The translations under genes and the position numbers were made by a program. A stretch of 64,000 bases of DNA. Source: CAYTAU01 sp964442075. Lineage in GTDB: Bacteria; Bacteroidota; Bacteroidia; Bacteroidales; CAYTAU01. The notes under the pieces are model-generated. The model saw only the letters and a list, made by a program, of their open reading frames with translations, ran no database searches and was not told the origin of the DNA. Below, in pieces: positions 8,131 through 17,334 of the stretch (the stretch's first letter is position 1; each line of letters starts with the position of its first letter). Location of the stretch: NCBI GenBank assembly GCA_964442075.1, contig CAYTWH010000004.1, positions 75,785 to 139,784 of the forward strand, in the 5' to 3' direction.

Positions 8131-9033
8131 ATGATTAAAGAAAAAACAGTATTTATATTAGGTGCAGGTGCAAGCATTCCTTATGGTATGCCTTCTGGAG
8201 ATAACTTAATTCTGAATATTTTCAACAATTTAGAAACCCAAGACTATGCGAAACGCATTATTGATGAGGGATTTATAGAATTAGATTTAGAAGAGTTTAG
8301 GGAATCTTTAATGTCTTCAAGTGTATCTTCAATTGATTTGTTTTTGAAAAACAGACCTAAGTTTATCAAGCTAGGCAAGATTTTAATAGCTTATGAATTA
8401 ATGTTAAAAGAAAATCATGATTCAGTAATTAACTTTAAATCTGATTGGTTGAGATATTTGTGGGGAATAATGATGTCAGATTGCACACCCTTAGATTTTA
8501 ACAATAATAACATTACTTTTATTACATTTAATTATGATAGAATACTTGAACATTATTTGTTTACATCTTTAAAAAGTATTTTTGGATTATCTGATAATGA
8601 AACTGCAAAAAAGATTAAAGAAATACCAATTTTTCATGTTTTTGGTAAATTAGGGAGCCTGCCATGGGAGGGAAATTCAAAACATAGAGCTTTTAGTAAA
8701 AAACTCGGGACATTCAGCTCTTTATTAGAACTAAGTGAATCTATTAAAACAATATATGAGTTTGAAGGCAGCTCCCTTGCAAATAATATTTATCATCATC
8801 TTCAAGAAGCTGAAAGAATATATTTTCTTGGATTTGGTTACCATACGATGAATTTGAAATTGCTAAAATTGTCTGATTTAGATAGTGAGAAATACATTAA
8901 TGGTACTACTTTAGGGATATCGCCACAAGATTTTAATCGGCTAAAAAACATTGTGCCTGATAAATTTAATAATTTATCCCTTGGTGGGCTTGACATCTAT
9001 GGTTTTATGAAAAACAAAATGATTTTAAGTTAA
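8131..9033 (+). CDS. SIR2-like NAD-binding domain protein
   Basis: 300 residues. The start at 8131 is preferred over an in-frame ATG at 8080 because the Rossmann strand VFILGAGASIPYGMPSGD then begins at residue 7 and the longer form overlaps the upstream gene. Sirtuin-type landmarks follow in order: GAGAS for NAD binding, TFNYDR near residue 131 (the TxNxD motif), FHVFGKLG near 167 (site of the catalytic His) and a YFLGFGYH strand near 233. The zinc-binding Cys pairs of protein deacylases are absent, so it belongs with the SIR2_2/SIR2-like group, several members of which are NAD-degrading antiphage effectors. No partner gene with a sensing domain is evident beside it, so an immune role is inference. 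Confidence 0.75.
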   Translation: MIKEKTVFILGAGASIPYGMPSGDNLILNIFNNLETQDYAKRIIDEGFIELDLEEFRESLMSSSVSSIDLFLKNRPKFIKLGKILIAYELMLKENHDSVINFKSDWLRYLWGIMMSDCTPLDFNNNNITFITFNYDRILEHYLFTSLKSIFGLSDNETAKKIKEIPIFHVFGKLGSLPWEGNSKHRAFSKKLGTFSSLLELSESIKTIYEFEGSSLANNIYHHLQEAERIYFLGFGYHTMNLKLLKLSDLDSEKYINGTTLGISPQDFNRLKNIVPDKFNNLSLGGLDIYGFMKNKMILS

Positions 9034-9114
9034 ACACATATTGTCTAAAAAACCCTATGGCTATATAGGATTCAATTTCTTTGACTTTTTTATTTTTGAC
9101 TTAATTTTTTCTCT

Positions 9115-11241
9115 TTACTCCAAGTCTTTCATACTTAATTGTATTCTTTTTCTTTCAATATCAACATCAATTATTTTTACTTTAACATGTTGATGCAAAG
9201 AAACTACTTCGGCGGGATTTTTTATAAATTCATTTTTAATATTTGAAATATGAACCAATCCGTCTTGTTTAATGCCAATATCGACAAATGCTCCAAAATT
9301 TGTAATATTTGTAACAATACCGGGTAATATTTCACCTGTTTTTAGATCCTCAATTGTTTTAATATTGGCTGCAAATTCAAAAACTTTTGCTTTTTTTCTT
9401 GGGTCACGACCGGGTTTTGCCAATTCATTTATAATATCATTTAGGGTTGGCAAACCAATTTCATCATTAATATAATTTTTTATATTTATTTTATTGCGAA
9501 GATTCTCATCGTTTATCAATTCTTCAACAGAGCAATTTGCATCTTTAGCCATTTTTGCTACAAGCTTATATCTTTCGGGATGAACAGCACTGTTGTCTAA
9601 AGGATTTTTACTATTTGAAATTCTCAAAAATCCTGCTGCTTGCTGATATGCTTTATCTCCCATGCGTGGCACCTTCATTAAATCTGCCCGATTTTCAAAT
9701 TTCCCTTTTTCTTTTCTGAAATCAATAATATTTTGAGCCAGTTGCGAGCTTAATCCTGAAACATAAATAAGCAAATATTTGCTTGCAGTATTAAGGTTAA
9801 CACCAACAAGATTAACACAGCTTTCAACCACATGGTCAAGGCTTTGCTGTAACATTTTTTGATTTACATCGTGTTGATATTGACCAACTCCTATCGATTT
9901 TGGGTCGATTTTTACAAGCTCTGCCAGCGGATCCATTAATCTTCTGCCAATTGATACTGCGCCCCTTACCGTAACATCATAATCGGGAAATTCTTCTCTT
10001 GCAACTTTTGATGCTGAATAGATTGATGCACCGTTTTCATTTATCACAAAAACCTTAATGTCTTTTTCGAATCTTATTCGTTTAATAAATGTTTCGGTTT
10101 CTCTGCCTGCTGTTCCGTTTCCTATTGAAATAGCATCAATTTTATAAGCATTTATTAATGATAATATTTTACCGGAAGCTTGTTTTGCTTCTTTTTGGGG
10201 AGGATTAGGATATATTGTAGCATTTGTAAGTAAATTACCCTGTTCATCTAAACAAACAACTTTACAACCGGTTCTGAATCCGGGATCTATTGCAAGTGTT
10301 CTTACTTCCCCAAGAGGTGCAGCAAGTAGTAATTGTCTTAAATTTATTGCAAAAACATTTATCGCATCCTCGTCTGCCGTTTCTTTATAATAATTAATTA
10401 TTTCTGTTTCTATTGATGGAGATAAAAGCCTTTTATAGCTGTCTGTAATAGCTTCTTTCAGATAAATTGATGTATTGAGGGTTTTTACAAATAATTTTTC
10501 AAGAATATAAATAGCGTCTTCAACAGGAGGCGAAACGGAGACTCTTAAAAATCCATCGTTCAATCCTCTTAATACGGCTAAAATTCTATGTGAAGGACAC
10601 TTGTTTATAAGCTCTGAAAAATCGAAGTAATCTTCGTATTTTATTCCTTCTTCTTTTTTTGTTTTAATAATTTTTGAAAATATTTTCCCTTCGCCACGAA
10701 ACAGATTCCGAATTTTATTTCTTGCATGTTGATTTTCACTTATCCACTCTGCAACAATATCTTTTGCTCCGCTTATTGCATCTTCTATTGTTAATATTTC
10801 GTCATTTAAAAATGATCCTGCCTTGTTTTCAATATCGGTAATTTTCTGTTCAAATATAATTTTGGCAAGAGGTTCAAGACCTTTTGCTTTTGCAACAGAT
10901 GCTCTGGTTTTTTTCTTGGGTTTATATGGGAGATATATATCCTCAAGTTCAATTAATGATGTCGCATTATTAAGTTGTTCAAGCAGATTATCTGTAAGCT
11001 TTTCCTGCTCTTTTAATGATTTAATTATACTTTCCCGACGCTTATCAATTTCAAGCAACTTGGTAATTTGGTCTTTTATTGCAGCAATAACTACTTCATC
11101 AAGACTACCTGTTGCTTCTTTTCTATATCTGCTAATAAAAGGTATTGTAGCTCCTTCGTCAAGTAATTTCAAAGTGTTTTTTACCTGAGTATCAGAAATA
11201 TTTAAATTTTGTGATATAGTTTTTATGTATTTGCTGTTCAT
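9115..11241 (-). CDS. tex: Tex family RNA-binding transcription accessory protein
   Basis: 708 residues, the normal length for Tex/YhgF. Order of domains: N-terminal helical Tex region with IPFISRYRKEATGSLDE near residue 35, YqgF/RNase H-like domain with RTLAIDPGFRTGCKVVCLDE from about 315, helix-hairpin-helix region with LNTASKYLLIYVSGLSSQLA and RADLMKVPRMGDKAYQQAAG, and a C-terminal S1 domain (about 635-705) with GIVTNITNFGAFVDIG and DGLVHIS. Tex is a cytoplasmic nucleic-acid-binding protein linked to transcription and RNA stability. Last gene of a three-gene minus-strand run; 15 bp from the upstream lipoprotein gene. Confidence 0.95.
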   Translation of the reverse strand: MNSKYIKTISQNLNISDTQVKNTLKLLDEGATIPFISRYRKEATGSLDEVVIAAIKDQITKLLEIDKRRESIIKSLKEQEKLTDNLLEQLNNATSLIELEDIYLPYKPKKKTRASVAKAKGLEPLAKIIFEQKITDIENKAGSFLNDEILTIEDAISGAKDIVAEWISENQHARNKIRNLFRGEGKIFSKIIKTKKEEGIKYEDYFDFSELINKCPSHRILAVLRGLNDGFLRVSVSPPVEDAIYILEKLFVKTLNTSIYLKEAITDSYKRLLSPSIETEIINYYKETADEDAINVFAINLRQLLLAAPLGEVRTLAIDPGFRTGCKVVCLDEQGNLLTNATIYPNPPQKEAKQASGKILSLINAYKIDAISIGNGTAGRETETFIKRIRFEKDIKVFVINENGASIYSASKVAREEFPDYDVTVRGAVSIGRRLMDPLAELVKIDPKSIGVGQYQHDVNQKMLQQSLDHVVESCVNLVGVNLNTASKYLLIYVSGLSSQLAQNIIDFRKEKGKFENRADLMKVPRMGDKAYQQAAGFLRISNSKNPLDNSAVHPERYKLVAKMAKDANCSVEELINDENLRNKINIKNYINDEIGLPTLNDIINELAKPGRDPRKKAKVFEFAANIKTIEDLKTGEILPGIVTNITNFGAFVDIGIKQDGLVHISNIKNEFIKNPAEVVSLHQHVKVKIIDVDIERKRIQLSMKDLE

Positions 11242-11256
11242 TTTGCAGGTAATAAA

Positions 11257-11700
11257 TTAATAGTTGTCATATTTTAATTTCACATCAATATAGCCTCCTG
11301 TAATATCCCAGCATGTAGAATCACATATTACAGATGATGTTTTTTTAATTTTATCGCCGTCTATTGCAATAATTGTTTTGTCATCAACTTTGTATTTGGC
11401 TGTTGCAGAATAGCTTTTGTCAAGCTTAACCGGAACTTGAAAAAAGGGTTGGTCAATAGTGTCATAAGCTATAATATCGTTGTTTTCAATATCTCCCTCA
11501 AAAACAGTAATTACAACTTCGGGGTTTTGTTTATTTATTGTTAAACTAATCATTAAATGTCCTTCTTCCGGCTCTATGGTGTTACAGTCAGAATAATCAT
11601 AATCATAACAATCTTCATCGGTATATTCATCATAATCACCACAACTAATTATCATTAATAATGAAAAAATAAGAAGTAATATGCTTTTAAATCGGTTCAT
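11257..11700 (-). CDS. small hypothetical lipoprotein
   Basis: 147 residues when started at 11700 (MNRFKSILLLIFSLLMIISC). A longer frame reaching 11787 would overlap the upstream gene and bury the signal peptide, so the shorter start is chosen. The lipobox Cys is near residue 19 and is followed by an unusually acidic, Tyr/Asp-rich stretch (GDYDEYTDEDCYDYDYSDC). The remaining domain (HLMISLTINKQNPEVVITVFEG) looks beta-rich and contains further Cys that could form a disulphide. Sits between the ankyrin protein and tex with gaps of 13 and 15 bp. Function unknown. Confidence 0.65.
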   Translation of the reverse strand: MNRFKSILLLIFSLLMIISCGDYDEYTDEDCYDYDYSDCNTIEPEEGHLMISLTINKQNPEVVITVFEGDIENNDIIAYDTIDQPFFQVPVKLDKSYSATAKYKVDDKTIIAIDGDKIKKTSSVICDSTCWDITGGYIDVKLKYDNY

Positions 11701-11713
11701 ATTCGCAAAACTA

Positions 11714-13129
11714 TTAGAAATATATGTGAGAATTTGCATTTTGCTGGCTTTTAATATTAAGAAAAACAATAAAAGAAAAATTGACACGATGTTTAGGAAT
11801 TCCTTCTACTTTAAAATCGATATATTCATAATTTATTTTTGCAGCAACATAATTATTCATTGTGTAAAATCCTATTTGAGGAACAAAAAGAAATTTGTCA
11901 TCAATTTTTGTGTTAATTCCTCTGTAGTTGCCATAAGTATATATGCCTCGCGTTCCAACAAATATTCCGTTTTGGTTTTCTAATTTTGCAGAAATATTAA
12001 ATCTTTTTTCTGCATCAATAAAAAGAAATGAGCGCCTTTCCCATAATTGCTCATAAACGTTATCCGATTGCTTAACAAGAACTCTTTTTGCCCAGTAATT
12101 GTTTGCAATTCCAATATCAAAACTCAATTTAAACTTACTGTCAATAATTCCCAGTTTAGTTTCAAACATGAAATTTTTTTGATTAAAATTAAAGCCGTAT
12201 GAGAAAAATAGCTTATTAAAATATGGCAAAAACTTATTTTTCACTCCTTTTTTGATTAGAGTATCAACAATTTCTGATTGATTAGAAGCAACTGCAAGTT
12301 TGTATGGGTCATCGTGATATTTGTCCTTGGATTTTATATTGGCATCATGATTAAGCAGGAAATAAACAATTTCAGAATGCCCGTTTCTTATTGCAAGGCT
12401 TAATGCGGTTGATTTTTTATCGTTTATTTTATTGATCTCAGCATTATTTTCAACAAGCAATTTTACAATATCATAATCTCCAACTTGTGATGCAAGCATT
12501 AAAGAAGTAAATGCGTATTTATCAACAGCATTAACATCTGCACTTTTTTCAATTAACAATTTTGCGGTTGAATAATTTCCATAAAAAGAGGCTATCATTA
12601 GTGGTGTATAACCAGCATTTGTTTTCTCTTCAATATTTGCTTTGTAAAACAATAACATGTCGGTTAAAACATAATAATTATACGCAGCAGTATAATGCAA
12701 AGCGGTTTTCCCGTTATTATCAGAAATTGACGGGTCTGCATTTCTCATGAGTAAATATTGCACAACATTTTCGTGATTGCTTTTTACAGCAGCGATCAAT
12801 GATGTTTCTCCACTTTGTGGCGTTAAATTAACATCTGCACCATTTGCAACAAGAACCCTTACTGCTTCATAATTTCCGTTTTGAGAGGCATACATAAGGG
12901 CAGATATTTCATCATAAGTTTTTGAATTAACATCAGCCCCTTTTTTAAGTAATTCTAATACCCTGTTTGCATTTCCGCTATCGGCAGCAAGAATAAGTTT
13001 GTAATTTAATTCTTCTTGTAAAATTTTTAATGTGTCGTTTTCGGGAACACTTATAATAGTATCTTGTGAAAAACTTATTTTAAATATAAAAAATATGATA
13101 AAAAGAAAAGAAAGAAATTTTGACGACAT
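11714..13129 (-). CDS. exported ankyrin-repeat protein with C-terminal outer-membrane-like domain
   Basis: 471 residues. A signal peptide (MSSKFLSFLFIIFFIFKISFS) is followed from about residue 40 to 300 by seven to eight ankyrin repeats, each with the usual pattern (for example ALMYASQNGNYEAVRVLVANGADVN, PLMIASFYGNYSTAKLLIEKSADVN). The last about 165 residues change character: alternating aromatic and polar strands (NKLFFSYGFNFNQKNFMFET, KLGIIDSKFKLSFDIGIANNYW) that end HRVNFSFIVFLNI, like a small outer-membrane barrel. The repeats would then be periplasmic or surface-exposed scaffold for protein contacts. First gene of the run leading to the lipoprotein and tex. Confidence 0.7.
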   Translation of the reverse strand: MSSKFLSFLFIIFFIFKISFSQDTIISVPENDTLKILQEELNYKLILAADSGNANRVLELLKKGADVNSKTYDEISALMYASQNGNYEAVRVLVANGADVNLTPQSGETSLIAAVKSNHENVVQYLLMRNADPSISDNNGKTALHYTAAYNYYVLTDMLLFYKANIEEKTNAGYTPLMIASFYGNYSTAKLLIEKSADVNAVDKYAFTSLMLASQVGDYDIVKLLVENNAEINKINDKKSTALSLAIRNGHSEIVYFLLNHDANIKSKDKYHDDPYKLAVASNQSEIVDTLIKKGVKNKFLPYFNKLFFSYGFNFNQKNFMFETKLGIIDSKFKLSFDIGIANNYWAKRVLVKQSDNVYEQLWERRSFLFIDAEKRFNISAKLENQNGIFVGTRGIYTYGNYRGINTKIDDKFLFVPQIGFYTMNNYVAAKINYEYIDFKVEGIPKHRVNFSFIVFLNIKSQQNANSHIYF

Positions 13130-13228
13130 ACTATTTTTTAATTTTTTATAAAAGTAGATAATTAAATAAAAACTAGAAAAAATTTCTCACAAAAATTAAA
13201 CCAATGCAAATTCAAATATAAAAGATAT

Positions 13229-13236
13229 TATCTTTG
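13229..13236 (+). promoter_or_regulatory. -7 promoter box before the cation exchanger gene
   Basis: TATCTTTG matches TAnnTTTG exactly. Transcription would begin a few bases before the ATG at 13255. An alternative TTG start at 13234 falls inside this box, which supports the later start. No clear TTTG is seen at -33. Confidence 0.4.
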
Positions 13237-13254
13237 TTTTGTAATATTTGCAAA

Positions 13255-14196
13255 ATGGAATATTTGATTCTTATAGCTGGATTTTTAGTTCTTGCAGTAA
13301 GTGGAAATTATTTGATTGAGGGAAGTGTTTCTCTTGCCCGACATTTAAAGATTTCCACCTTAGTTGTTGGTGTTGTTGTTGTTTCTTTCGGGACATCAGC
13401 ACCGGAATTAATAGTAAGCTTACAGGCAGCCTTAAATGGTCATCCCGATATTGCAATTGGCAATGTTATAGGGTCAAATATATCAAATATTGCACTTGTT
13501 TTGGGTATTACAGCTTTACTTTTGCCAATTCCTGTTAAAAGTAATTCTATAAAGATCGATTGGCCCGTTATGATGCTTTCAAGCATTTTGCTTTATGTTT
13601 TTATATTAAATTATATAATTGAAAGATGGGAAGGCGCAATATTAATAACATCAATAATTGTTTTTATTTATTGGTCTATACGTAGTTCAAGAAAAAAAAC
13701 TGAAAATAACAATAGCATTGATAAACCAAAGCATAAATTATATTTGGCAATAATTTTTATTATTGTTTCTTGTGTAGGACTTGTTTTTGGAGCAAAATTA
13801 TTTGTAAATTCCTCGATTGAAATTGCCAGAAATTTTGATATAAGCGAAAGAGTAATTTCAGTAACATTAGTTGCTTTTGGCACAAGTGTGCCAGAATTGG
13901 TTGCTTCTATTGTTGCGGTATTTAAAAAACAAATGGACATATCAATAGGCAATATTATTGGTTCAAATATTTTTAATGTTCTTGCAATTATAGGTATAAC
14001 AAGTATTGTTACACCAATATCAAATATTGACAAGGGAATTGTTAATTTCGATATTTTTTGGATGCTTGGTATATCTGCATTACTTTTTTTATTTATAATT
14101 CCGCTCAAAGGAGGTATACTTAACAGGTGGAAAGGACTATTGCTATTAATTTCTTATGCAGTTTATATATTTTTACTTTTTTATTTAAGAAAATGA
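13255..14196 (+). CDS. calcium/sodium antiporter, CaCA family (YrbG-like)
   Basis: 313 residues from the ATG at 13255 (MEYLILIAGFLVLAV). Ten predicted membrane helices in two inverted halves. Each half carries the alpha-repeat signature: GTSAPELIVSL followed by IAIGNVIGSNISNIALVLG near residues 46-80, and GTSVPELVASI followed by ISIGNIIGSNIFNVLAIIG near 208-240. These acidic GTS-PE and GN-IGSN motifs form the ion-binding site in NCX/YrbG exchangers. Inner-membrane exchange of Ca2+ or other cations for Na+ or H+ is expected. Its stop overlaps the start of lolD (ATGA), so the two are coupled. Confidence 0.9.
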   Translation: MEYLILIAGFLVLAVSGNYLIEGSVSLARHLKISTLVVGVVVVSFGTSAPELIVSLQAALNGHPDIAIGNVIGSNISNIALVLGITALLLPIPVKSNSIKIDWPVMMLSSILLYVFILNYIIERWEGAILITSIIVFIYWSIRSSRKKTENNNSIDKPKHKLYLAIIFIIVSCVGLVFGAKLFVNSSIEIARNFDISERVISVTLVAFGTSVPELVASIVAVFKKQMDISIGNIIGSNIFNVLAIIGITSIVTPISNIDKGIVNFDIFWMLGISALLFLFIIPLKGGILNRWKGLLLLISYAVYIFLLFYLRK

Positions 14197-14846
14197 TAAA
14201 AGCCACAAACATTACAAAGTCTTACGGAAAACTTCAGGTTTTAAAAGGAGTAGATGTAAACATTAAAAAAGGGGAAATTGTTTCTATTTCAGGTTCAAGT
14301 GGTGCGGGAAAAACTACATTATTGCAAATATTAGGAACCCTGCATAAACAAGATTCCGGCAATATTACAATAAACGATGTAAATATTGATAAACTAAAAG
14401 AAAAGCAGTTGGCAAGATTTAGAAATAATAATATTGGTTTTGTGTTTCAGTTTCATCATTTATTACCTGAATTTACTGCTTTGGAAAATGTTTGTATTCC
14501 TGCATATATAGCAAAAAGCAATAAAAAAGAAGCCGAAAAAAAAGCAATAGATATTTTGAATTTTTTAAATCTCGGAGACAGGCTTTCTAATAAGCCGGGT
14601 CAATTATCGGGAGGAGAACAACAAAGAGTGGCAATTGCAAGAGCTTTAATAAATGACCCTGCGGTAATTTTTGCCGACGAACCTACCGGAAATCTTGATT
14701 CTAATAATACAAAAGAATTGTATAATTTGTTCTTTAAGTTAAGAGAAGAAATGGGACAAACTTTTATAATTGTTACTCATAATATAGAATTGGCAAAAAT
14801 GTCGGATAGAACATTGGAGATGGAAGATGGGAAAATTGTTGTTTGA
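14193..14846 (+). CDS. lolD: lipoprotein-releasing system ATP-binding protein LolD
   Basis: 217 residues from the ATG at 14193; an upstream in-frame ATG at 14127 lies deep in the preceding gene and is rejected. All ABC ATPase motifs are intact: Walker A GSSGAGKTT (34-42), Q-loop GFVFQFHHLLPEFTALENV, signature LSGGEQQRVAIARAL, Walker B VIFADEPTGNLD, and the H-loop VTHN. The QFHHLLPEF sequence after the Q-loop is typical of LolD/MacB-type ATPases. LolD powers LolC/E extraction of outer-membrane lipoproteins from the inner membrane; the permease genes are not in this window, which is common in Bacteroidota. MacB-like use cannot be excluded. Confidence 0.85.
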   Translation: MIKATNITKSYGKLQVLKGVDVNIKKGEIVSISGSSGAGKTTLLQILGTLHKQDSGNITINDVNIDKLKEKQLARFRNNNIGFVFQFHHLLPEFTALENVCIPAYIAKSNKKEAEKKAIDILNFLNLGDRLSNKPGQLSGGEQQRVAIARALINDPAVIFADEPTGNLDSNNTKELYNLFFKLREEMGQTFIIVTHNIELAKMSDRTLEMEDGKIVV

Positions 14847-14858
14847 AAAAAAGTAATT

Positions 14859-15515
14859 TTATCTTATCGTTTCATTTACTATGTTTTCAGAGAGATAGAA
14901 AATACTGATAATTGCAAGTACCCCAAATAATATTACAATAACACCTGCAATTTTATTTACCCACCAGAGTCGTTTTATTTTAAATTTGCTTCTGAATAAA
15001 TTAACAATGGTAGTTAAAATTGTCCACCACAAGGCGGCTCCAATAAATACTCCAACAGTTAAAAGCATAATTGATGTAAGTCCGGAACCCTCAGGAGCAA
15101 AGCCAAATGCAGCAAAAGCACCACCAAAAAAGAATAATGCTAATGGGTTTGAAACGGTTAAGAAAAAGATGGAAATAAAATCACCAAAAAGACCTGTTCC
15201 TTTTTTCTTAGATTGTTGAATTTCATTAACAGTTTTAGTAAAGAAAATTTTAAACCCAAGATAAAAAAGAATTATAGCAGCAGCAATTTTTAAGTATAAT
15301 TGGTTTTCAAGAATAAAATTAGTTACAAAAGATAACCCAAAACCAGCAATAATAGCATAAAACATATCTGAAGCAGCGGCTCCCAGCCCGGATACAAAAC
15401 CACTTATTCGCCCTTTGCTTATAGTTTTTTGAATACACAATACACCAATAGGACCTAATGGTACTGAAGCAGTAAAACCAATAATAACACCTTTGATGAG
15501 AAATTCTAATACCAT
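14859..15515 (-). CDS. LysE/RhtB family amino-acid exporter
   Basis: 218 residues, six predicted membrane helices. The N-terminal helix ends ASVPLGPIGVLCIQKTISKGRISGF, the LysE family signature (PGP/PLGP motif then a basic loop). Members of this family export amino acids or related solutes through the inner membrane. Substrate cannot be told from sequence. The gene is convergent with lolD with only 12 bp between stops, and no hairpin is seen there. Confidence 0.85.
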   Translation of the reverse strand: MVLEFLIKGVIIGFTASVPLGPIGVLCIQKTISKGRISGFVSGLGAAASDMFYAIIAGFGLSFVTNFILENQLYLKIAAAIILFYLGFKIFFTKTVNEIQQSKKKGTGLFGDFISIFFLTVSNPLALFFFGGAFAAFGFAPEGSGLTSIMLLTVGVFIGAALWWTILTTIVNLFRSKFKIKRLWWVNKIAGVIVILFGVLAIISIFYLSENIVNETIR

Positions 15516-15642
15516 AAATTCTTAAAAAAGAAATGCAAAGTAAGGGAAAGTTTTTGTATTGTGAAAATTACAAAGATGTTAGCTTGGTTATTTGTTTTAA
15601 AATCAGCAAGTCTATGATTTAAAAATTGATAATAATAATAAA

Positions 15643-16464
15643 TTAATTTTCAGATTTTTTTAATGCCCGAAACAATAAAAATACTCCTAAAAGAATAAAT
15701 GGAATACTTAGTATTTGACCCATATTCAAGACCATATCGCTTTCAAAATCAACCTGAATATCTTTAATAAACTCAATAATAAACCTCATTGTAAAAATTG
15801 AAATAAGGAAAATGCCAAATAAAAAACCGGGCTTTTCACCTGAACCTTTTTTAAAATAAAGAAAGTATAAAACCAGAAAAATTATAAAGTATGATAACGC
15901 CTCATAAGCTTGTGAAGGGTGTCGAGGAGCATTGCCAAGATAATGAATTTCTCTTGTAAATATAAACCCCCAGGGCTTGTCGGTGACTGTTCCAACAATT
16001 TCAGAGTTCATTAAATTTCCTGTTCTAATAAAAAGTCCCGATAAAGCAACAATTACCACAATTCTGTCCATTACCCACAGAAAAGTTTTCTTTTCTTTTT
16101 TAGAGAATATATATACTGCGAGTAAAATGCCAATAGCTGCACCATGACTTGCCAATCCGCCTTTCCAAACCATTAAAATCTCTAAAGGATGGTCTAAATA
16201 ATAGTCAGGTTGATAAAATAAACAATGACCAATTCTTGCTCCCAAAATAGTTCCAAGAGCCATGTAGATTGTAAGTTTTTCAAGTACTTTTTCACCTACG
16301 CCTTCTTTTTTAAAAATCTTTGCCATTATGTAATACCCAACAAAAAACGACGCGGCAAATAATAATCCATACCATCTTACAGTTAATCCTCCCACCAACC
16401 AAATATCTTCGGGAATTGAAAAAATCTCAGGATTAACATTCCAATTAATAAAATTTAAAATCAT
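15643..16464 (-). CDS. lgt: prolipoprotein diacylglyceryl transferase
   Basis: 273 residues with seven predicted membrane helices. Conserved Lgt elements are present: GGLTVRWYGLLFAASFFVGY at the N terminus, ARIGHCLFYQPDYYLDHPLEI, GGLASHGAAIGI, the RTGNLMNSEIVG signature near residue 147, and RHPSQAYEAL. The enzyme attaches diacylglycerol to the lipobox Cys of prolipoproteins in the inner membrane, the first step for the several lipoproteins encoded in this window. It lies downstream of the methyltransferase gene on the same strand, about 70 bp apart. Confidence 0.95.
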   Translation of the reverse strand: MILNFINWNVNPEIFSIPEDIWLVGGLTVRWYGLLFAASFFVGYYIMAKIFKKEGVGEKVLEKLTIYMALGTILGARIGHCLFYQPDYYLDHPLEILMVWKGGLASHGAAIGILLAVYIFSKKEKKTFLWVMDRIVVIVALSGLFIRTGNLMNSEIVGTVTDKPWGFIFTREIHYLGNAPRHPSQAYEALSYFIIFLVLYFLYFKKGSGEKPGFLFGIFLISIFTMRFIIEFIKDIQVDFESDMVLNMGQILSIPFILLGVFLLFRALKKSEN

Positions 16465-16534
16465 TACTTATATACTATTTGAAATTTTAATGTAAAAGTA
16501 TTATATAATTTTATCAAATCAATAATATTGATAA

Positions 16535-17320
16535 TTAATACCTGATTATAAAATCTTGTTTTTCTACGTTTTTATTAAAGAAAACCAATCCAAGAGAAAA
16601 TATGTCGATTGTAAATGAAACTCTTGTGTCGTTTTTAATAATGTTCCAGGCTTTATTCATTTCTTTTGACCAATAAATATCGTCAAAAATAAAAATTGAA
16701 TTTTCATTTACTTTTTTCAGGCATAATTCAAAATAAGTTAAAGTGGGTTTTAATTTATGATTTCCATCAAAAAAAACAATATCTAAAGTATCAATATTAT
16801 TTATTATTCCGGGAAGCACATAATCAAAATTTCCGACAATAAGATCTATATTATTAATGTTGAATTTTGAAAATGTATTTTTAGCAATATTGGCAATATT
16901 TTCACATCCTTCAATTGTTACAATTTTTGATCTTGAATTAGCCAAAGAAAAATATAAACTTGTAATTCCAAAAGATGTTCCAATTTCTAAAATATTTTCA
17001 GAATTATAATATTTTGCAATTTTAAATAAGACTTGAGAATACTTTTTATTTTTTAAGGATTTTTTAGCGATTTCTTTGACCAATTTTTCGCTTTTTACAG
17101 GGCTTTTTCCTGCACCCAAATCATTTATTTGAATAAGTTGTTTGGAATTAAGAAGGGTCTTTCTATGGGCTTCTATTTGCTTATATGGGCTATATTGGGT
17201 TTTGTCTAAAAAAACATTAACAATCAAATCAAAAATAAACGGAGAATGAATACTGTGTCCGTTTTTATGTTTTGAAAATAATTTGTAATTAAAATATTTT
17301 ATGATTTGATTAAAATTCAT
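16535..17320 (-). CDS. class I SAM-dependent methyltransferase
   Basis: 261 residues. The Rossmann-type core begins with ENILEIGTSFGITSLYFSLA near residue 115 (motif I), followed by KIVTIEGCENIANIAKNTF, a DLIVGNF segment and LDIVFFDGNHKLKPTLTYFELCL, which resembles the O-methyltransferase (Methyltransf_24) group. The N-terminal about 100 residues (HSIHSPFIFDLIVNVFLD) form a helical lead that recurs in Bacteroidota homologues. Substrate is unknown. Its start is 14 bp from the end of ade, suggesting one transcript. Confidence 0.75.
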   Translation of the reverse strand: MNFNQIIKYFNYKLFSKHKNGHSIHSPFIFDLIVNVFLDKTQYSPYKQIEAHRKTLLNSKQLIQINDLGAGKSPVKSEKLVKEIAKKSLKNKKYSQVLFKIAKYYNSENILEIGTSFGITSLYFSLANSRSKIVTIEGCENIANIAKNTFSKFNINNIDLIVGNFDYVLPGIINNIDTLDIVFFDGNHKLKPTLTYFELCLKKVNENSIFIFDDIYWSKEMNKAWNIIKNDTRVSFTIDIFSLGLVFFNKNVEKQDFIIRY

Positions 17321-17334
17321 AAAAACTAGAAAAT

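Noticed and set aside
9050..9075. Hairpin between the SIR2-like gene and tex as terminator
   Set aside because: Only a 5-bp stem (cctat/atagg) without a clear T-run directly after it.
11701..11787. N-terminal extension of the small lipoprotein
   Set aside because: It overlaps the ankyrin gene and would place the signal peptide internally; the ATG at 11700 gives a normal lipoprotein signal.
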